Positions 52,573 to 61,508 of a stretch of DNA of 64,000 bases are shown piece after piece (positions within the stretch are counted from its first letter, which is position 1; each line of letters starts with the position of its first letter). Source of the stretch: Virgibacillus sp. NKC19-3 (GTDB lineage Bacteria > Bacillota > Bacilli > Bacillales > Amphibacillaceae); assembly GCF_019837165.1 (NCBI RefSeq), contig NZ_JAGYHC010000001.1, positions 1,116,001 to 1,180,000 on the forward strand, written 5' to 3'. The position numbers and the translations under genes are program-made. The notes beneath the pieces are model-generated. The model saw only the letters and a program-made list of their open reading frames with translations. It was not told the DNA's origin and ran no database searches.

Positions 52573-53463
52573 TCACGAATTATAGTTTTCAATATTATAC
52601 CGAATTTGATCTAAAAATTTATTTGCAGCATTGGAGAAGACTTGATGTTTTTTCCAGATAATATTTAAACCTGCTGTTAATTTAGGATTTAAGGGTTTAA
52701 AACAAAGCTGGCTATTGCCTGAGGTATTGATTAATTTATCGATGCACAAAGCATATCCGAGACCTTCTTCCACCATTCGTGCGGCGTTATAAAGCAAGTT
52801 ATAGGTTCCGGCAATATTCAAATCTGTAATATTTTGTCCGAACCATCCGGATAACTCATTGTCGACCGTTGTTTGACGGGAAATAATTAATGGTTTATCT
52901 TTTACATCTTCTGGTTGAATAGAAGACTTATGAGCCAAAGGACTGTTCTTTCGCATTAATACGCCCCAAACATCTTTGGCTGGTAACTGCATATAATCAT
53001 ATTTTTGTTTATCCGTTGGTTCAATGATAATACCGAAGTCCAATAGTCCACTATTCAATTTATCCGTAACATCATCTGCATTTCCACTGTATAAATGAAA
53101 TTGAATAGCTGGATGTTCTTCTCGTAAATCTTTTAATGTTTTAGCAATAAAATGCATGGCTTCGGTTTCACCGCCGCCGATGTATATTTCACCACTAACT
53201 ATTTCTGCTGGTCGGTTAAAATTTGCTTCTGTCTTATCGACTAATCCCACAATTTCCTTTGCCTTTGCTAGTAAAAACGTTCCTTCTTCTGTTAAGGTAA
53301 TTTTTCGATTTCCCCTAATGAATAAGGATGTTCCTAATTCGGCTTCCAAATCACTTAATTGTCTCGATAATGTCGGTTGGGATATATATAAATAGTCTGC
53401 GGCTGCAGAGATATTTTGTTCATTGGCAACGGCAATGAAGTAGCGCAATAAGCGGATTTCCAT
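52573..53463 (-). CDS. LysR-family regulator
   Basis: 296 residues; ATG 53463 has GGGAGG seven bases upstream (53466 is an alternative). Winged HTH: LLRYFIAVANEQNISAAADYLYISQPTLSRQLSDLEAELGTSLFIRGNRKI. Co-inducer domain follows, with LDFGIIIEPTDKQKYDYMQLPAKDVWGVLMRKNSPLA typical of the CynR/YwbI-like branch. Divergent from the RibD-like reductase gene, which it probably controls. Confidence 0.87.
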   Translation of the reverse strand: MEIRLLRYFIAVANEQNISAAADYLYISQPTLSRQLSDLEAELGTSLFIRGNRKITLTEEGTFLLAKAKEIVGLVDKTEANFNRPAEIVSGEIYIGGGETEAMHFIAKTLKDLREEHPAIQFHLYSGNADDVTDKLNSGLLDFGIIIEPTDKQKYDYMQLPAKDVWGVLMRKNSPLAHKSSIQPEDVKDKPLIISRQTTVDNELSGWFGQNITDLNIAGTYNLLYNAARMVEEGLGYALCIDKLINTSGNSQLCFKPLNPKLTAGLNIIWKKHQVFSNAANKFLDQIRYNIENYNS

Positions 53464-53861
53464 CATAAAACCTCCCATGCCTATTATATATATGAACCTG
53501 CTTCATATAAGTATCTGATAATTGTATTGTATCATTTTATAAAATTTTATGTTGATTAGCAAAGGGAATGAAATAGGATAACAATTGAGTTTCTATCAAA
53601 CAATGATATGCCTTTTAAGCATCGTTGATTATTCAGTATAGGTATTTGATATTTGAATAGGGGTAGCTTATGATGTGAATAACCACGTAAATGACAAAAA
53701 GGGAGCGTTTCATGATGGCAGTTATCAAGACCAACTAGAATCCCATTGCAATGGCTATAACCAAAAGGAGGATTCCAATGATATGGAGAATCGATATGTA
53801 GTAATAACCGTAAGGTCATTTAAAACAGGAGATATCTGATAATTTACGAGGAGGAAAACGC
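53464..53861. other. gene-free divergent spacer
   Basis: Nearly 400 bases without a supported gene. From about 53690 there are ATG-containing short frames with Shine-Dalgarno-like GGGAG and AAAGGAGG (for example before 53779), each ending after a few codons, which looks like debris of a small lost gene. The binding site of the LysR protein should lie near 53480-53550, but I could not pick a clear dyad. Confidence 0.3.
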
Positions 53862-54590
53862 ATGCAAAAACCATATGTTATTATCCATACACATACATCC
53901 ATTGATGGGAATTTGGATATAATGGATTTACAAGAATTTGAAGAAGCGAGCCGACAATATCAAGAACTTTCACTGGATCCTGAAAAACAGCAATTTGGAA
54001 TACAAGGTTACCTGAACGGTAAAACGACAACTGAAGACAATATAACCCATTACAAAAAACCAGAGTTCGATGAAAATGCAAGCCCGGTTCCTGAAGGAGA
54101 TTATGTGGCTGACCCCGACGCGCCGATGTATTATTTAGCCATCGATACACGAGGAGAATTAGCCTTTGAGGAGAATACTTTTGGCTATGGCGGTGTCTCT
54201 TCTCATATTGTCGTTGTCTTAACGGAGCGAGTGCCAAACGCTTATAAAGATTTTCTCAGAAAGAAAAAAATATCCTATATCATCGCAGGATTTGATCAAA
54301 TTGATTATGATGTGATGCTAGATAAGTTCTATAATCGCTTCCATATTAAGCGAATGATGGTTGGAGGAGGCGGAACACTCAACTGGTCTATGGTTCAAAA
54401 CGGACTGGTTGATGAAGTCAGCGTCATCTTGGCTCCGATCGCAAATGCTGATCCAGATGGTCATCGTTTCTTCGTCGCGAAAGAACCATATTCCAGTACA
54501 AAAGAAACAGCCTTTGAACTTAAATCTGTTGAAGAATTGGAATACGGCACATTATGGATTTGCTATTCTGTAAAAAATGACAGTCGATGA
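53862..54590 (+). CDS. RibD_C/dihydrofolate-reductase-fold reductase
   Basis: 242 residues; ATG after GAGGAGG. The fold of the RibD C-terminal reductase is visible: VIIHTHTSIDGNLD at the start, LAIDTRGELAFEENTFGYGG, YIIAGFDQIDYDVMLDKFYNRFHIKRMMVGGGGTLNWSMVQNGLVDEVSVILAPIA. The MVGGGG loop binds NADPH. Free-standing members reduce pterin- or flavin-precursor-like compounds or unknown substrates. No riboflavin genes are nearby, so a dedicated role under the divergent LysR protein is likely. Confidence 0.85.
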   Translation: MQKPYVIIHTHTSIDGNLDIMDLQEFEEASRQYQELSLDPEKQQFGIQGYLNGKTTTEDNITHYKKPEFDENASPVPEGDYVADPDAPMYYLAIDTRGELAFEENTFGYGGVSSHIVVVLTERVPNAYKDFLRKKKISYIIAGFDQIDYDVMLDKFYNRFHIKRMMVGGGGTLNWSMVQNGLVDEVSVILAPIANADPDGHRFFVAKEPYSSTKETAFELKSVEELEYGTLWICYSVKNDSR

Positions 54591-54699
54591 CTGCTAAAAA
54601 GTATGCCAGTAGAGTAGAATTTCAATTCTTTTTCTCCATAAATGGCTGGTAATACTGAAATAATAATTGTAGAAATAGAAAGAAGTGTAACAATAATTA

Positions 54700-55863
54700 A
54701 TGAAGAATTCGAAAGGTTTACTTATATTTATTCTAGCAGTTGGTGTATTTGGTATTATCAATACCGAAATGGGAGTTATTGGCATACTCCCGGATTTAGC
54801 AGATTATTTTAATGTCAGTGTATCGACTGCCGGTTTGCTGGTAAGTCTTTTCGCATTAGCGATAGCTATTGCCGGACCGACCATGCCGTTAATATTTTCT
54901 GGTATGAATCGAAAAAATGTCATGCTAATGGTATTGATTATTTTTGTTATTGGAAACGTTATTTCCGTTTTTACAACTAACTTTACGGTAGCTTTGATTG
55001 CACGTGTGATACCGGCCTTTTTCCATCCGCTTTATGTCTCCATGTCATTATCGGTTGCGGGCGCTTCCGTTAGCGAAAAGGAAGCACCAAAAGCAATCTC
55101 TAAAGTATTTATAGGTGTTTCTGCCGGGATGGTTTTAGGGGTTCCGATTGTCAGTATTATTGCTGATGCAATTTCTGTTCAAGCAGCAATGTCCTTTTTC
55201 GCCATCGTTAATATTTTCACATTGATTGCGACGATTTTTTTGGTTCCATCCATGCCAGTTACAGAAAAGCTTTCTTATGGTTCGCAGTTGAAAATATTAA
55301 CAAAAGGAGTTACCTGGCTCTCGATTTTGGCGGTTCTGCTTATCAATGCAGCTATTTTCGGCGTTTACAGTTATCTCGCTGAATATTTAAGTGCTGTAAC
55401 CAATATGTCATCCAGTTTAATTAGTATTATGCTACTGGTTTATGGGGTGGCAAATATTTTAGGAAATATTATTGCAGGAAGGCTGCTTTCTAATAGCCCT
55501 ATCCGCACGGTAACGATTTTTCCTATTGCGTTAATGGCGCTGTATCTTATCTTTTACCCTGTAGCCGAATTGACCATTCCTACTGCTATTATAATTTTGG
55601 CGTGGGGGATATTAGGAGGAATTGGGGCAAACATCAACCAGTATTGGATTATGTCTGCGGCTCCGCAAGCTCCGGATTTCGCAAATGGTTTATTCCTGAC
55701 ATCTGTTAACCTGGGTACAACAATTGGGACATCTATAGCAGGAATGATTATATCGCAAATTGGAACAAGAGAAATCCTATTTGTAGGTGCTGTTGCATTA
55801 ATTATCAGTTTTGTCTTTATAATACTTCGGAATAGGGTATATAAAGCTGTCGAACAGGAATGA
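54700..55863 (+). CDS. MFS efflux transporter (DHA1, AraJ/YdhP-like)
   Basis: 387 residues with twelve hydrophobic segments. MFS landmarks: NTEMGVIGILPDLADYFNVSVSTAGLLVSLFALAIAIAGP, ARVIPAFFHPLYVSM, and after the central loop a second six-helix half ending LGTTIGTSIAGMIISQIG. The pattern of the first helices is that of sugar or drug exporters of the AraJ type. Weak ribosome-binding site. It converges on the MerR gene; whether the two are functionally linked is unknown. Confidence 0.85.
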   Translation: MKNSKGLLIFILAVGVFGIINTEMGVIGILPDLADYFNVSVSTAGLLVSLFALAIAIAGPTMPLIFSGMNRKNVMLMVLIIFVIGNVISVFTTNFTVALIARVIPAFFHPLYVSMSLSVAGASVSEKEAPKAISKVFIGVSAGMVLGVPIVSIIADAISVQAAMSFFAIVNIFTLIATIFLVPSMPVTEKLSYGSQLKILTKGVTWLSILAVLLINAAIFGVYSYLAEYLSAVTNMSSSLISIMLLVYGVANILGNIIAGRLLSNSPIRTVTIFPIALMALYLIFYPVAELTIPTAIIILAWGILGGIGANINQYWIMSAAPQAPDFANGLFLTSVNLGTTIGTSIAGMIISQIGTREILFVGAVALIISFVFIILRNRVYKAVEQE

Positions 55864-55955
55864 TTATTCTGTATTTCAAATGGAGGCTTTGCCGTAATCG
55901 AGACAGAAAAATAGCTGCACTTCCTATACAACATAATAAAGTACAGCTTATTTTT

Positions 55956-56372
55956 CTACGAATCAAAAACGGTATTTCCTATTTTGTTGTCTTTATGAAC
56001 ATTTTCCGTTCCTGCTTCGAGCGCTACTTTGTAATAATGACATTTATGATCGATGAGAGCCATTGTATTTTTTAATTCTTCCATTTGTTTTTCTACAACT
56101 GCTTTTTGCTCGATAAATAAGTCATATCTTTGTTGCAAGGTAGCGTCTCCAATAGAACACCATTCAATAAAGGTTTTAATATCCTTGATAGACATTCCGC
56201 TGGATTTCAGGCATTGAATAACATGTAGTAACTCTATATCTGATTCTTTAAATACACGAGTTCCGTTATCGGTGCGTTCCACAAAAGGAATGAGCCCTTC
56301 TTTATCATAATAACGTAAGGTGGAGAGAGTAAGGTTTAATTTTTTAGCTACTTCTCCAATGGAATAAGTCAT
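55956..56372 (-). CDS. MerR-family regulator (AdhR-like)
   Basis: ATG 56372 follows AGAGGAG; the in-frame extension to 56453 crosses the operator and is excluded. 138 residues: MerR HTH TYSIGEVAKKLNLTLSTLRYYDKEGLIPFVERTDNGTRVFKESDIELL, then a dimerisation coiled coil. Two cysteines (WCSIGD and HKCHYY) are present. Size and the CTAAAG-type operator resemble AdhR/NmlR-like aldehyde-responsive regulators. Probable targets: itself and the sugar dehydrogenase and aldo/keto reductase genes upstream. Confidence 0.85.
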   Translation of the reverse strand: MTYSIGEVAKKLNLTLSTLRYYDKEGLIPFVERTDNGTRVFKESDIELLHVIQCLKSSGMSIKDIKTFIEWCSIGDATLQQRYDLFIEQKAVVEKQMEELKNTMALIDHKCHYYKVALEAGTENVHKDNKIGNTVFDS

Positions 56373-56398
56373 TTTATCTCCTCTTTTCAAATATAAAC

Positions 56399-56453
56399 CT
56401 AAAGTTAACTTTAGAATTGGAAGAAGTTTATCATAATGATTTATGAGTGTCAA
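56399..56453 (-). promoter_or_regulatory. merR promoter and 16-base palindrome
   Basis: On the minus strand TTGACA (56448-56453), 17-base spacer, TAAACT (56425-56430). Just downstream lies the perfect palindrome CTAAAGTTAACTTTAG (56399-56414), a likely autoregulatory operator between the start point and the gene. Confidence 0.7.
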
Positions 56454-56484
56454 AATGAATTACCCAAAAATAGACTCAAATGAT

Positions 56485-56515
56485 TTGACCTAAAGTCAGG
56501 TTGATGGGGTAACAT
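56485..56515 (+). promoter_or_regulatory. MerR-type promoter with 19-base spacer
   Basis: TTGACC (56485-56490), a 19-base spacer containing the dyad ACCTAAAGTCAGGT across its start, then TAACAT (56510-56515). The over-long spacer is the hallmark of promoters activated by MerR-family proteins. It drives the gene at 56737 through a leader of about 215 bases, in which I see no further element. Confidence 0.7.
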
Positions 56516-56736
56516 TATTTCCAACAAAAGGAGGAGGTATAGAGGGTTTCATGTAAATTCATACGAACTTATGGTAACACACAAAATTAAAATAGCTATT
56601 CTTACCATGCTAATATGACTTCAAAGATGATATTGGTATCGTTGAATCAAAATGAACAAACCTATGAACATAACGTTGCTTCTATCTTTGCCATTGTTTT
56701 GAAACGTATAAATATATAACGAGAGGAGAAATGTGA

Positions 56737-57846
56737 ATGATGAAAATAAGATCAGGACTTCTAATTGGCTTCCTTTTCCTGATTGGATGCTCTACAAATG
56801 ATGATCAGCCTGCTACAACGAACAATGAAAATCCATCTAATAATGAAGAAGATTCACAAGAAGAATTAGTACTCCCTATAGAAGGTCTAGAAGTTATTGC
56901 GGAAGATTTAGATGTCCCGTGGTCTATTGAAAAGTCAGAAGATACCTTTTATTTAACGGAAAGAACCGGCAGTATTGTCCAAGTAGAAGATGGGGAAGCA
57001 GAATGGCAAGATGTAGAGCTAGAGCATGAAGTATCCACAGCTTCCGAGGCGGGATTACTTGGTTTTGTGCTGGCTCCTGATTTTTCTGAATCAAATCAAG
57101 CTTATGCGTACTATACGTATGAAAGCAATGAAGGACAGTTTAACCGTGTTGTAACACTTCAGTTAGAAGACAATATATGGAGTGAGGAAAGTGTACTTCT
57201 TGATGACATCCCTAGTGGTACCTATCATCATGGGGGAAGGCTTAAAATAGGACCGGACGGGTTACTCTATGCAACAGCAGGAGATGCGTCTGAACGTGAA
57301 ATAGCGCAAGATCTTGATTCATTAGGCGGTAAAATTCTTAGAATGAACTTAGATGGATCGATACCAGAGGATAATCCATTTCCAGACTCTTATGTCTATA
57401 GTTATGGACACCGCAATGCCCAAGGGATTACTTGGTCACCCGACGATACAATGTATGCCAGTGAACATGGGGATAACGCCAACGATGAAGTGAACGTGAT
57501 TGAAGCTGGTGAAAACTATGGCTGGCCGATTATTGAAGGGGAAGAAGAACAAGAAGGAATGGTTGTTCCTTTATTCACTTCTGGGAATGAAGAAACATGG
57601 GCGCCATCTGGAATGGCATATGACGATGATAAATTATATGTTGCAGCATTAAGAGGATCAGCTGTATTAGAATTTGATTTGGAAACAGGAGATTATCGTG
57701 AAGTAATACGTGATCTTGGAAGAATTCGAGATGTGCGGGTTGAGGATAACTATCTTTATTTTGTAAGTAATAATGGAGATGGCAGAGGTACTCCGGAAAA
57801 TAGTGATGATAGGCTTTATCGAATTGCGCTTTCAGATTTAGAATAA
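56737..57846 (+). CDS. PQQ-dependent aldose sugar dehydrogenase-like lipoprotein
   Basis: 369 residues, lipoprotein signal with lipobox LIGC (about 15-18) and an Asn/Glu-rich linker. The six-bladed propeller of the Gdh/sorbosone dehydrogenase family is marked by DVPWSIEKSEDTFYLTERTGSI, GLLGFVLAPDF, YHHGGRLKIGPDGLLYATAGDA (catalytic His region) and YSYGHRNAQGITWSPDDTMYASEHGDNANDEVNVI. It would oxidise sugars outside the cell with PQQ; whether the host makes PQQ is unknown. Behind a MerR-type promoter. Confidence 0.87.
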   Translation: MMKIRSGLLIGFLFLIGCSTNDDQPATTNNENPSNNEEDSQEELVLPIEGLEVIAEDLDVPWSIEKSEDTFYLTERTGSIVQVEDGEAEWQDVELEHEVSTASEAGLLGFVLAPDFSESNQAYAYYTYESNEGQFNRVVTLQLEDNIWSEESVLLDDIPSGTYHHGGRLKIGPDGLLYATAGDASEREIAQDLDSLGGKILRMNLDGSIPEDNPFPDSYVYSYGHRNAQGITWSPDDTMYASEHGDNANDEVNVIEAGENYGWPIIEGEEEQEGMVVPLFTSGNEETWAPSGMAYDDDKLYVAALRGSAVLEFDLETGDYREVIRDLGRIRDVRVEDNYLYFVSNNGDGRGTPENSDDRLYRIALSDLE

Positions 57847-57915
57847 ATGACACTCCAAACTATCAAAATAAAATAGACTTTCTAATAATATGTGAAAAGC
57901 TGGAGGGGACAAACG

Positions 57916-58770
57916 ATGAAAAAAGTGAAAATTGCCGGAAGAGAAGTGTTTCCTATCGGTTTAGGTACGTTGAATATGGGGGACAAGTCAAATGAATGTG
58001 ATCAGGAAATAAAAGCCATACAGACCGGTCTGGATTATGGAGCCCAAGTCATTGATACAGCAGAAATGTACGGGAGCGGGAATTCCGAACGTTTAGTAGC
58101 TCAAGCTATAAAACCTTATCTTCAAAATCGGGAGGATTTGTTTCTTATTTCCAAAGTTCTTCCTTCCAACGCTTCCCAAAAACAATTGCCAATTAGTTTG
58201 GATGCCAGTTTAAAAAGATTAAATGTGGACTATCTGGATCTATACTTGCTGCACTGGCAAGTCAACATCCCGCTTCAAGAAACGGTGGAAGCACTAGAAA
58301 AGGCTAAAAATCAAGGCAAGATTAAAGCATGGGGCGTATCTAATTTAGATACAGATGATATTGAAAAAATACGGACATTTCCAGAGGGCGGAAATTGTGC
58401 AGCAAATCAAGTACGTTACAATTTGGCAGATCGGGGAATCGAATATGACCTGGTCCCATTAATGAACAAACAAGAAATGCCAGTTATTGCTTATGCCCCA
58501 GTTGATCGACATAATAGCTCCGGCACCCAATTAACAGAGCAAAACGTTTTAAAGGAAATTGCCGAAAAGCATCAAGCTGATATTTTTCAAATTTTATTAG
58601 CTTGGAGTATTCGAAATGGAAAAACCATTGCTATTCCGCAATCTAGTAACCCTGCACATGTATTAAATAATGTAAAGGCGGCAGAAATTCCATTAACCCA
58701 GCAAGATCTTGAGCAAATAGACAACGCCTTTCCAAAACCTACCTCGAAGCAACCGCTTGCGCTGTGGTGA
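57916..58770 (+). CDS. aldo/keto reductase
   Basis: 284 residues from ATG 57916 (GCTGGAGGGG upstream; longer frame rejected). Catalytic tetrad visible: D in VIDTAEMYGSG, Tyr of that motif, Lys in LISKVLP, His in YLLHWQ. NADPH-binding end AWSIRNGKTIAIPQSSNPAHVLNN. It reduces aldehydes or ketones in the cytosol. It lies 70 bases after the sugar dehydrogenase gene and may share the MerR-controlled transcript, as in Bacillus AdhR loci. Confidence 0.88.
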   Translation: MKKVKIAGREVFPIGLGTLNMGDKSNECDQEIKAIQTGLDYGAQVIDTAEMYGSGNSERLVAQAIKPYLQNREDLFLISKVLPSNASQKQLPISLDASLKRLNVDYLDLYLLHWQVNIPLQETVEALEKAKNQGKIKAWGVSNLDTDDIEKIRTFPEGGNCAANQVRYNLADRGIEYDLVPLMNKQEMPVIAYAPVDRHNSSGTQLTEQNVLKEIAEKHQADIFQILLAWSIRNGKTIAIPQSSNPAHVLNNVKAAEIPLTQQDLEQIDNAFPKPTSKQPLALW

Positions 58771-58827
58771 GCTTGATATAATTTGAAAGCCTATTTTAAA
58801 ACTGTCCTTTGTTCAAGACTGTTGCCT

Positions 58828-58914
58828 TTATAAATCTTCAATATCGTATTCGGAATAGCCCTCATAATAGTAGCTGACGTCAATTCCTTGCATGAATGTT
58901 TCTCTGTCATTCAT
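58828..58914 (-). CDS. 28-residue candidate Fic antitoxin with inhibitory motif
   Basis: An ORF of 28 codons whose ATG overlaps the Fic stop codon (ATGA), so it would be translated by coupling. The product contains S14-Y-Y-Y-E18-G19, which fits the known Fic inhibition motif (S/T)xxxE(G/N), whose Glu blocks ATP binding in VbhA/FicA-type antitoxins. The Fic protein itself has no such motif and no antitoxin gene lies upstream. At half the size of known FicA proteins and in the reverse gene order, it would be unusual. No independent ribosome-binding site; coding status is inferred. Confidence 0.55.
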   Translation of the reverse strand: MNDRETFMQGIDVSYYYEGYSEYDIEDL

Positions 58915-59435
58915 TTTTTGGTTAAAGCTTCTTTCAAGATATGTTTTATTTCAATATCTTTTACTGGACTGCGCTCCATAGCCATTAGATAATCTTTTTT
59001 ATCTACCAAGTTCCAGTCAATAACCCTTTGAATACCAGACTTCAGCATTAAATCGAGCCAAATCCTAGTGCTTCTGCCGTTTCCCTCACGGAATGGGTGA
59101 GCAACGTTCATTTCCACATATTTCTCGATAATCTCATCAAAGGAATGTTGGGGCATCTGGTCTATATAATCCAAAGAAGGCTTTAGATACATAACAGGAG
59201 CAAATCGAAAATCTTTCTTAGCAATATTCACATCTCGAATCATGCCAGCAAATTCATAAATGTCTTCAAAAAGATATTGATGAATTTCGCTTAGTCCTTT
59301 AAACGTGCCTACTTCAATAGAATGAATATCACCAGAGTCAAAGAGTTGCCTTGCTTTTTGTTTAGAAATCTTCTCTTCCATGCGGTTGAGTTCAACTTGG
59401 TTAGTAATACCAAGCTTATTTTTTAGGATTGTCAC
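58911..59435 (-). CDS. Fic-domain AMP-transferase
   Basis: GTG at 59435 lies seven bases after AAGGAG; the in-frame ATG at 59453 overlaps that site. 174 residues: an N-terminal helical part ([22 protein letters not shown]), the flap region [23 protein letters not shown] and the complete Fic motif [12 protein letters not shown], with catalytic His and all ATP-binding residues. Fic enzymes transfer AMP or other nucleotides to target proteins. The N- and C-termini have no (S/T)xxxE(G/N) inhibitory helix, so control should come from a separate protein. Confidence 0.9.
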   Translation of the reverse strand: MTILKNKLGITNQVELNRMEEKISKQKARQLFDSGDIHSIEVGTFKGLSEIHQYLFEDIYEFAGMIRDVNIAKKDFRFAPVMYLKPSLDYIDQMPQHSFDEIIEKYVEMNVAHPFREGNGRSTRIWLDLMLKSGIQRVIDWNLVDKKDYLMAMERSPVKDIEIKHILKEALTKK

Positions 59436-59815
59436 ATTAACACTCCTTTTCATTTACTGTATCAATATATTTTCAACGTATGGTTTTTTCTATGTTAGAA
59501 TTCGTCTATAAATTAAGTATATCATAGGTATGGAGGTATTCTAACGGTTAATTGAAAAATAGATGACACTTTGTTAGTTGAGCCGTCGGATATCGTAACT
59601 TCCGGAGAGGATTAAATTCAAAAACCATACCGTTAACACTATTTTGTAGAATGGAGATCGAAACGGTAAATACTTCTTGTTGACTTAAAGCTACCTTTAC
59701 GTGATAAAGTAAGAACATACTATCACATTAGAAATTATTTCAAGAATGCCATACATGAGTAGATGTTTTCATTTACCTTGGTTAGAAATAAAAGCTGTGA
59801 AAGGAAGAGATTAAA
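59436..59815. other. gene-free spacer between fic and the CvpA gene
   Basis: About 380 bases with no supported ORF. The minus-strand DNA directly before fic has no small antitoxin ORF. No clear hairpin terminator or operator was recognised. Confidence 0.5.
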
Positions 59816-60307
59816 ATGATATTGACATTGATTATATTACTGATGTTAGTTATTGGCTTTGTTATTGGATTGAGGAAGGGATTGGTTTTACAAGTCGTTC
59901 ATTTTACCGGATTTCTTGTTGCGCTTGCAGGTGCCTTTTTCTATTTTAATGATGTTGCGCTGCACTTAAGATGGATTCCTTCTCCTGGTTCGGCAGAAGG
60001 TAATATTGAAAATATCTATTATCAAGTCATTGCTTTTCTGATTTTGTTTTTCGGTATACGAATTTTATGGAGCATCCTTGGTTCAACGCTCGATTTCCTA
60101 GCAAATTTGCCTTTAATAGGCATTGTAAATCGTTGGCTTGGTGGAGCATTTGGTTTCTTGAAAGTGTATCTCATCACTTTTCTATTTTTAAATCTTGTTG
60201 CTTTTACTCCTATTGTCTCTGTACAACAAGCTGTTTCAGATTCTACACTGGCACAGAAAATGGTTCAGGATACGCCCGTTCTTTCTGAAAAAATAAATGA
60301 ACTATAA
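59816..60307 (+). CDS. CvpA family membrane protein
   Basis: 163 residues with four hydrophobic segments; ATG after GAAAGGAAGAG. The CvpA pattern is visible in FVIGLRKGLVLQVVHFTGFLVALAGAFFYF and the third segment LANLPLIGIVNRWLGGAFGFLKVYLITF. Family members were first linked to colicin V production; in Bacillus (YshB) the role is unknown and may concern envelope homeostasis. Monocistronic. Confidence 0.82.
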   Translation: MILTLIILLMLVIGFVIGLRKGLVLQVVHFTGFLVALAGAFFYFNDVALHLRWIPSPGSAEGNIENIYYQVIAFLILFFGIRILWSILGSTLDFLANLPLIGIVNRWLGGAFGFLKVYLITFLFLNLVAFTPIVSVQQAVSDSTLAQKMVQDTPVLSEKINEL

Positions 60308-60568
60308 ATCATATTTCTGGTTGGCGAATGATAACGTGGTATAGCAAAACTGGTGATATAAGGTAAACTTTATTAGGGAATACAATATGTTAGTAAAGAT
60401 ATACCAAAATGTACGTCAATCAGATTTTAGCGTATATTTGCAGTCCGCCATTTACAGCATTTGTAGAAAACATTGGCTTATAGTATATTTATCCTCATGT
60501 TTTAGTATCAATTATTGATTGAACCATAATGATTAAATAAATAATCGTAAATAATACGTCCATTTAAT

Positions 60569-60583
60569 TGAGAATCGTTATCA
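60569..60583 (+). promoter_or_regulatory. candidate Fur box
   Basis: TGAGAATCGTTATCA matches the 7-1-7 Fur consensus TGATAATnATTATCA with one mismatch in each half. It lies about 55 bases before the flavin reductase start. The rest of 60308-60636 contains no gene. Confidence 0.65.
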
Positions 60584-60636
60584 CTTGTTGTATAGTAGTT
60601 AGTAAGCGGTATATCATGAATTAAGGAGGATCTATA

Positions 60637-61353
60637 ATGCAAATATACTGGACGAAAATAAATAAGATTATTGAAGAGGCACCTGAAATTAAAACATACA
60701 TGCTCGATTGTCCGGAAGGCTTTACATGGGAAGAAGGTTCCCATACCCATTTTGCGCTGGAAGGGTTTAATGCCGGAGATAAACCAAACCGTAGTCTGAT
60801 TCGCCACATGTCAATCACCACGTTACCATATGAAAATTCAATCGGTATTACAACGCGTATCAGAGAACAGTGCTCTGAGTTTAAAACTCTTTTACAAAAT
60901 CTGGAAGTCGGTAATGAAGTCGCCATATTTAAAACGCATTCGAATGTACCCCTTAAAAGAGAAGATAAAAATGTTTATCTACTGTCATCAGGAGTTGGTT
61001 TGGCAACATTCAGACCACTTGTGCTGGATTATTTCGAGCGTGGGAACAATGTCAATCAAATGCATTCCCTGAACATCGATTCATCCAAGGATTTCTTATT
61101 TACTCATATTTTTGAATCAGTACCTGATAAGAAATTCACATCACAGTTCGTTGATAATCGTAAAGACTACTATCAAGAAGTGAGAAATCTTGCAACAGAT
61201 AAGAATGGACTCTTCTATGTTGTTGGCAGTGACGAATTCCTCATGCAGAACATTGAAGTATTGAATGAACAGGGCATCAATTCCGAACAGATTATGCTCG
61301 ATAAGCATGAACAAGAACGGCCTGCGTTTTTATCATTGGATTTGTCCATTTAG
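60637..61353 (+). CDS. ferredoxin-NADP reductase-fold flavoprotein
   Basis: 238 residues; ATG after AAGGAGG. FNR-type layout: an N-terminal FAD-binding barrel with NRSLIRHMSITTLPYENSIGITTRI (R-x-[YH]-S/T-like flavin motif HMSIT) and a C-terminal NAD(P) domain with VYLLSSGVGLATFRPLVLDYF and GLFYVVGSDEFLMQNIEVL. No iron-sulfur domain is attached. With a Fur-like box upstream it may reduce ferric siderophore or haem degradation products; this is inference. Followed by a strong terminator. Confidence 0.8.
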   Translation: MQIYWTKINKIIEEAPEIKTYMLDCPEGFTWEEGSHTHFALEGFNAGDKPNRSLIRHMSITTLPYENSIGITTRIREQCSEFKTLLQNLEVGNEVAIFKTHSNVPLKREDKNVYLLSSGVGLATFRPLVLDYFERGNNVNQMHSLNIDSSKDFLFTHIFESVPDKKFTSQFVDNRKDYYQEVRNLATDKNGLFYVVGSDEFLMQNIEVLNEQGINSEQIMLDKHEQERPAFLSLDLSI

Positions 61354-61426
61354 ACTGATGGCTTCTTATGTCAGAGGGTGAGTCAACTTCTTGGCATACC
61401 TATATAGATTTCGCTTGTCACCTATA

Positions 61427-61478
61427 CCAAACAGGAGACACTTTACACGCAAGTTTCAAGTGTCTCCTGTTTGGTTTT
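61427..61478 (+). terminator. strong terminator after the flavin reductase
   Basis: CCAAACAGGAGACACTT (61427-61443) and AAGTGTCTCCTGTTTGG (61458-61474) form a perfect 17-bp stem, then TTTTAT. Confidence 0.9.
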
Positions 61479-61508
61479 ATTCGTCCTATTAACGTTTAAA
61501 ACGAAGCT

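Noticed and set aside
59454-59520. Antitoxin gene upstream of fic, as in VbhA/FicA systems
   Set aside because: No ORF with a start and the inhibitory motif is present in this stretch.
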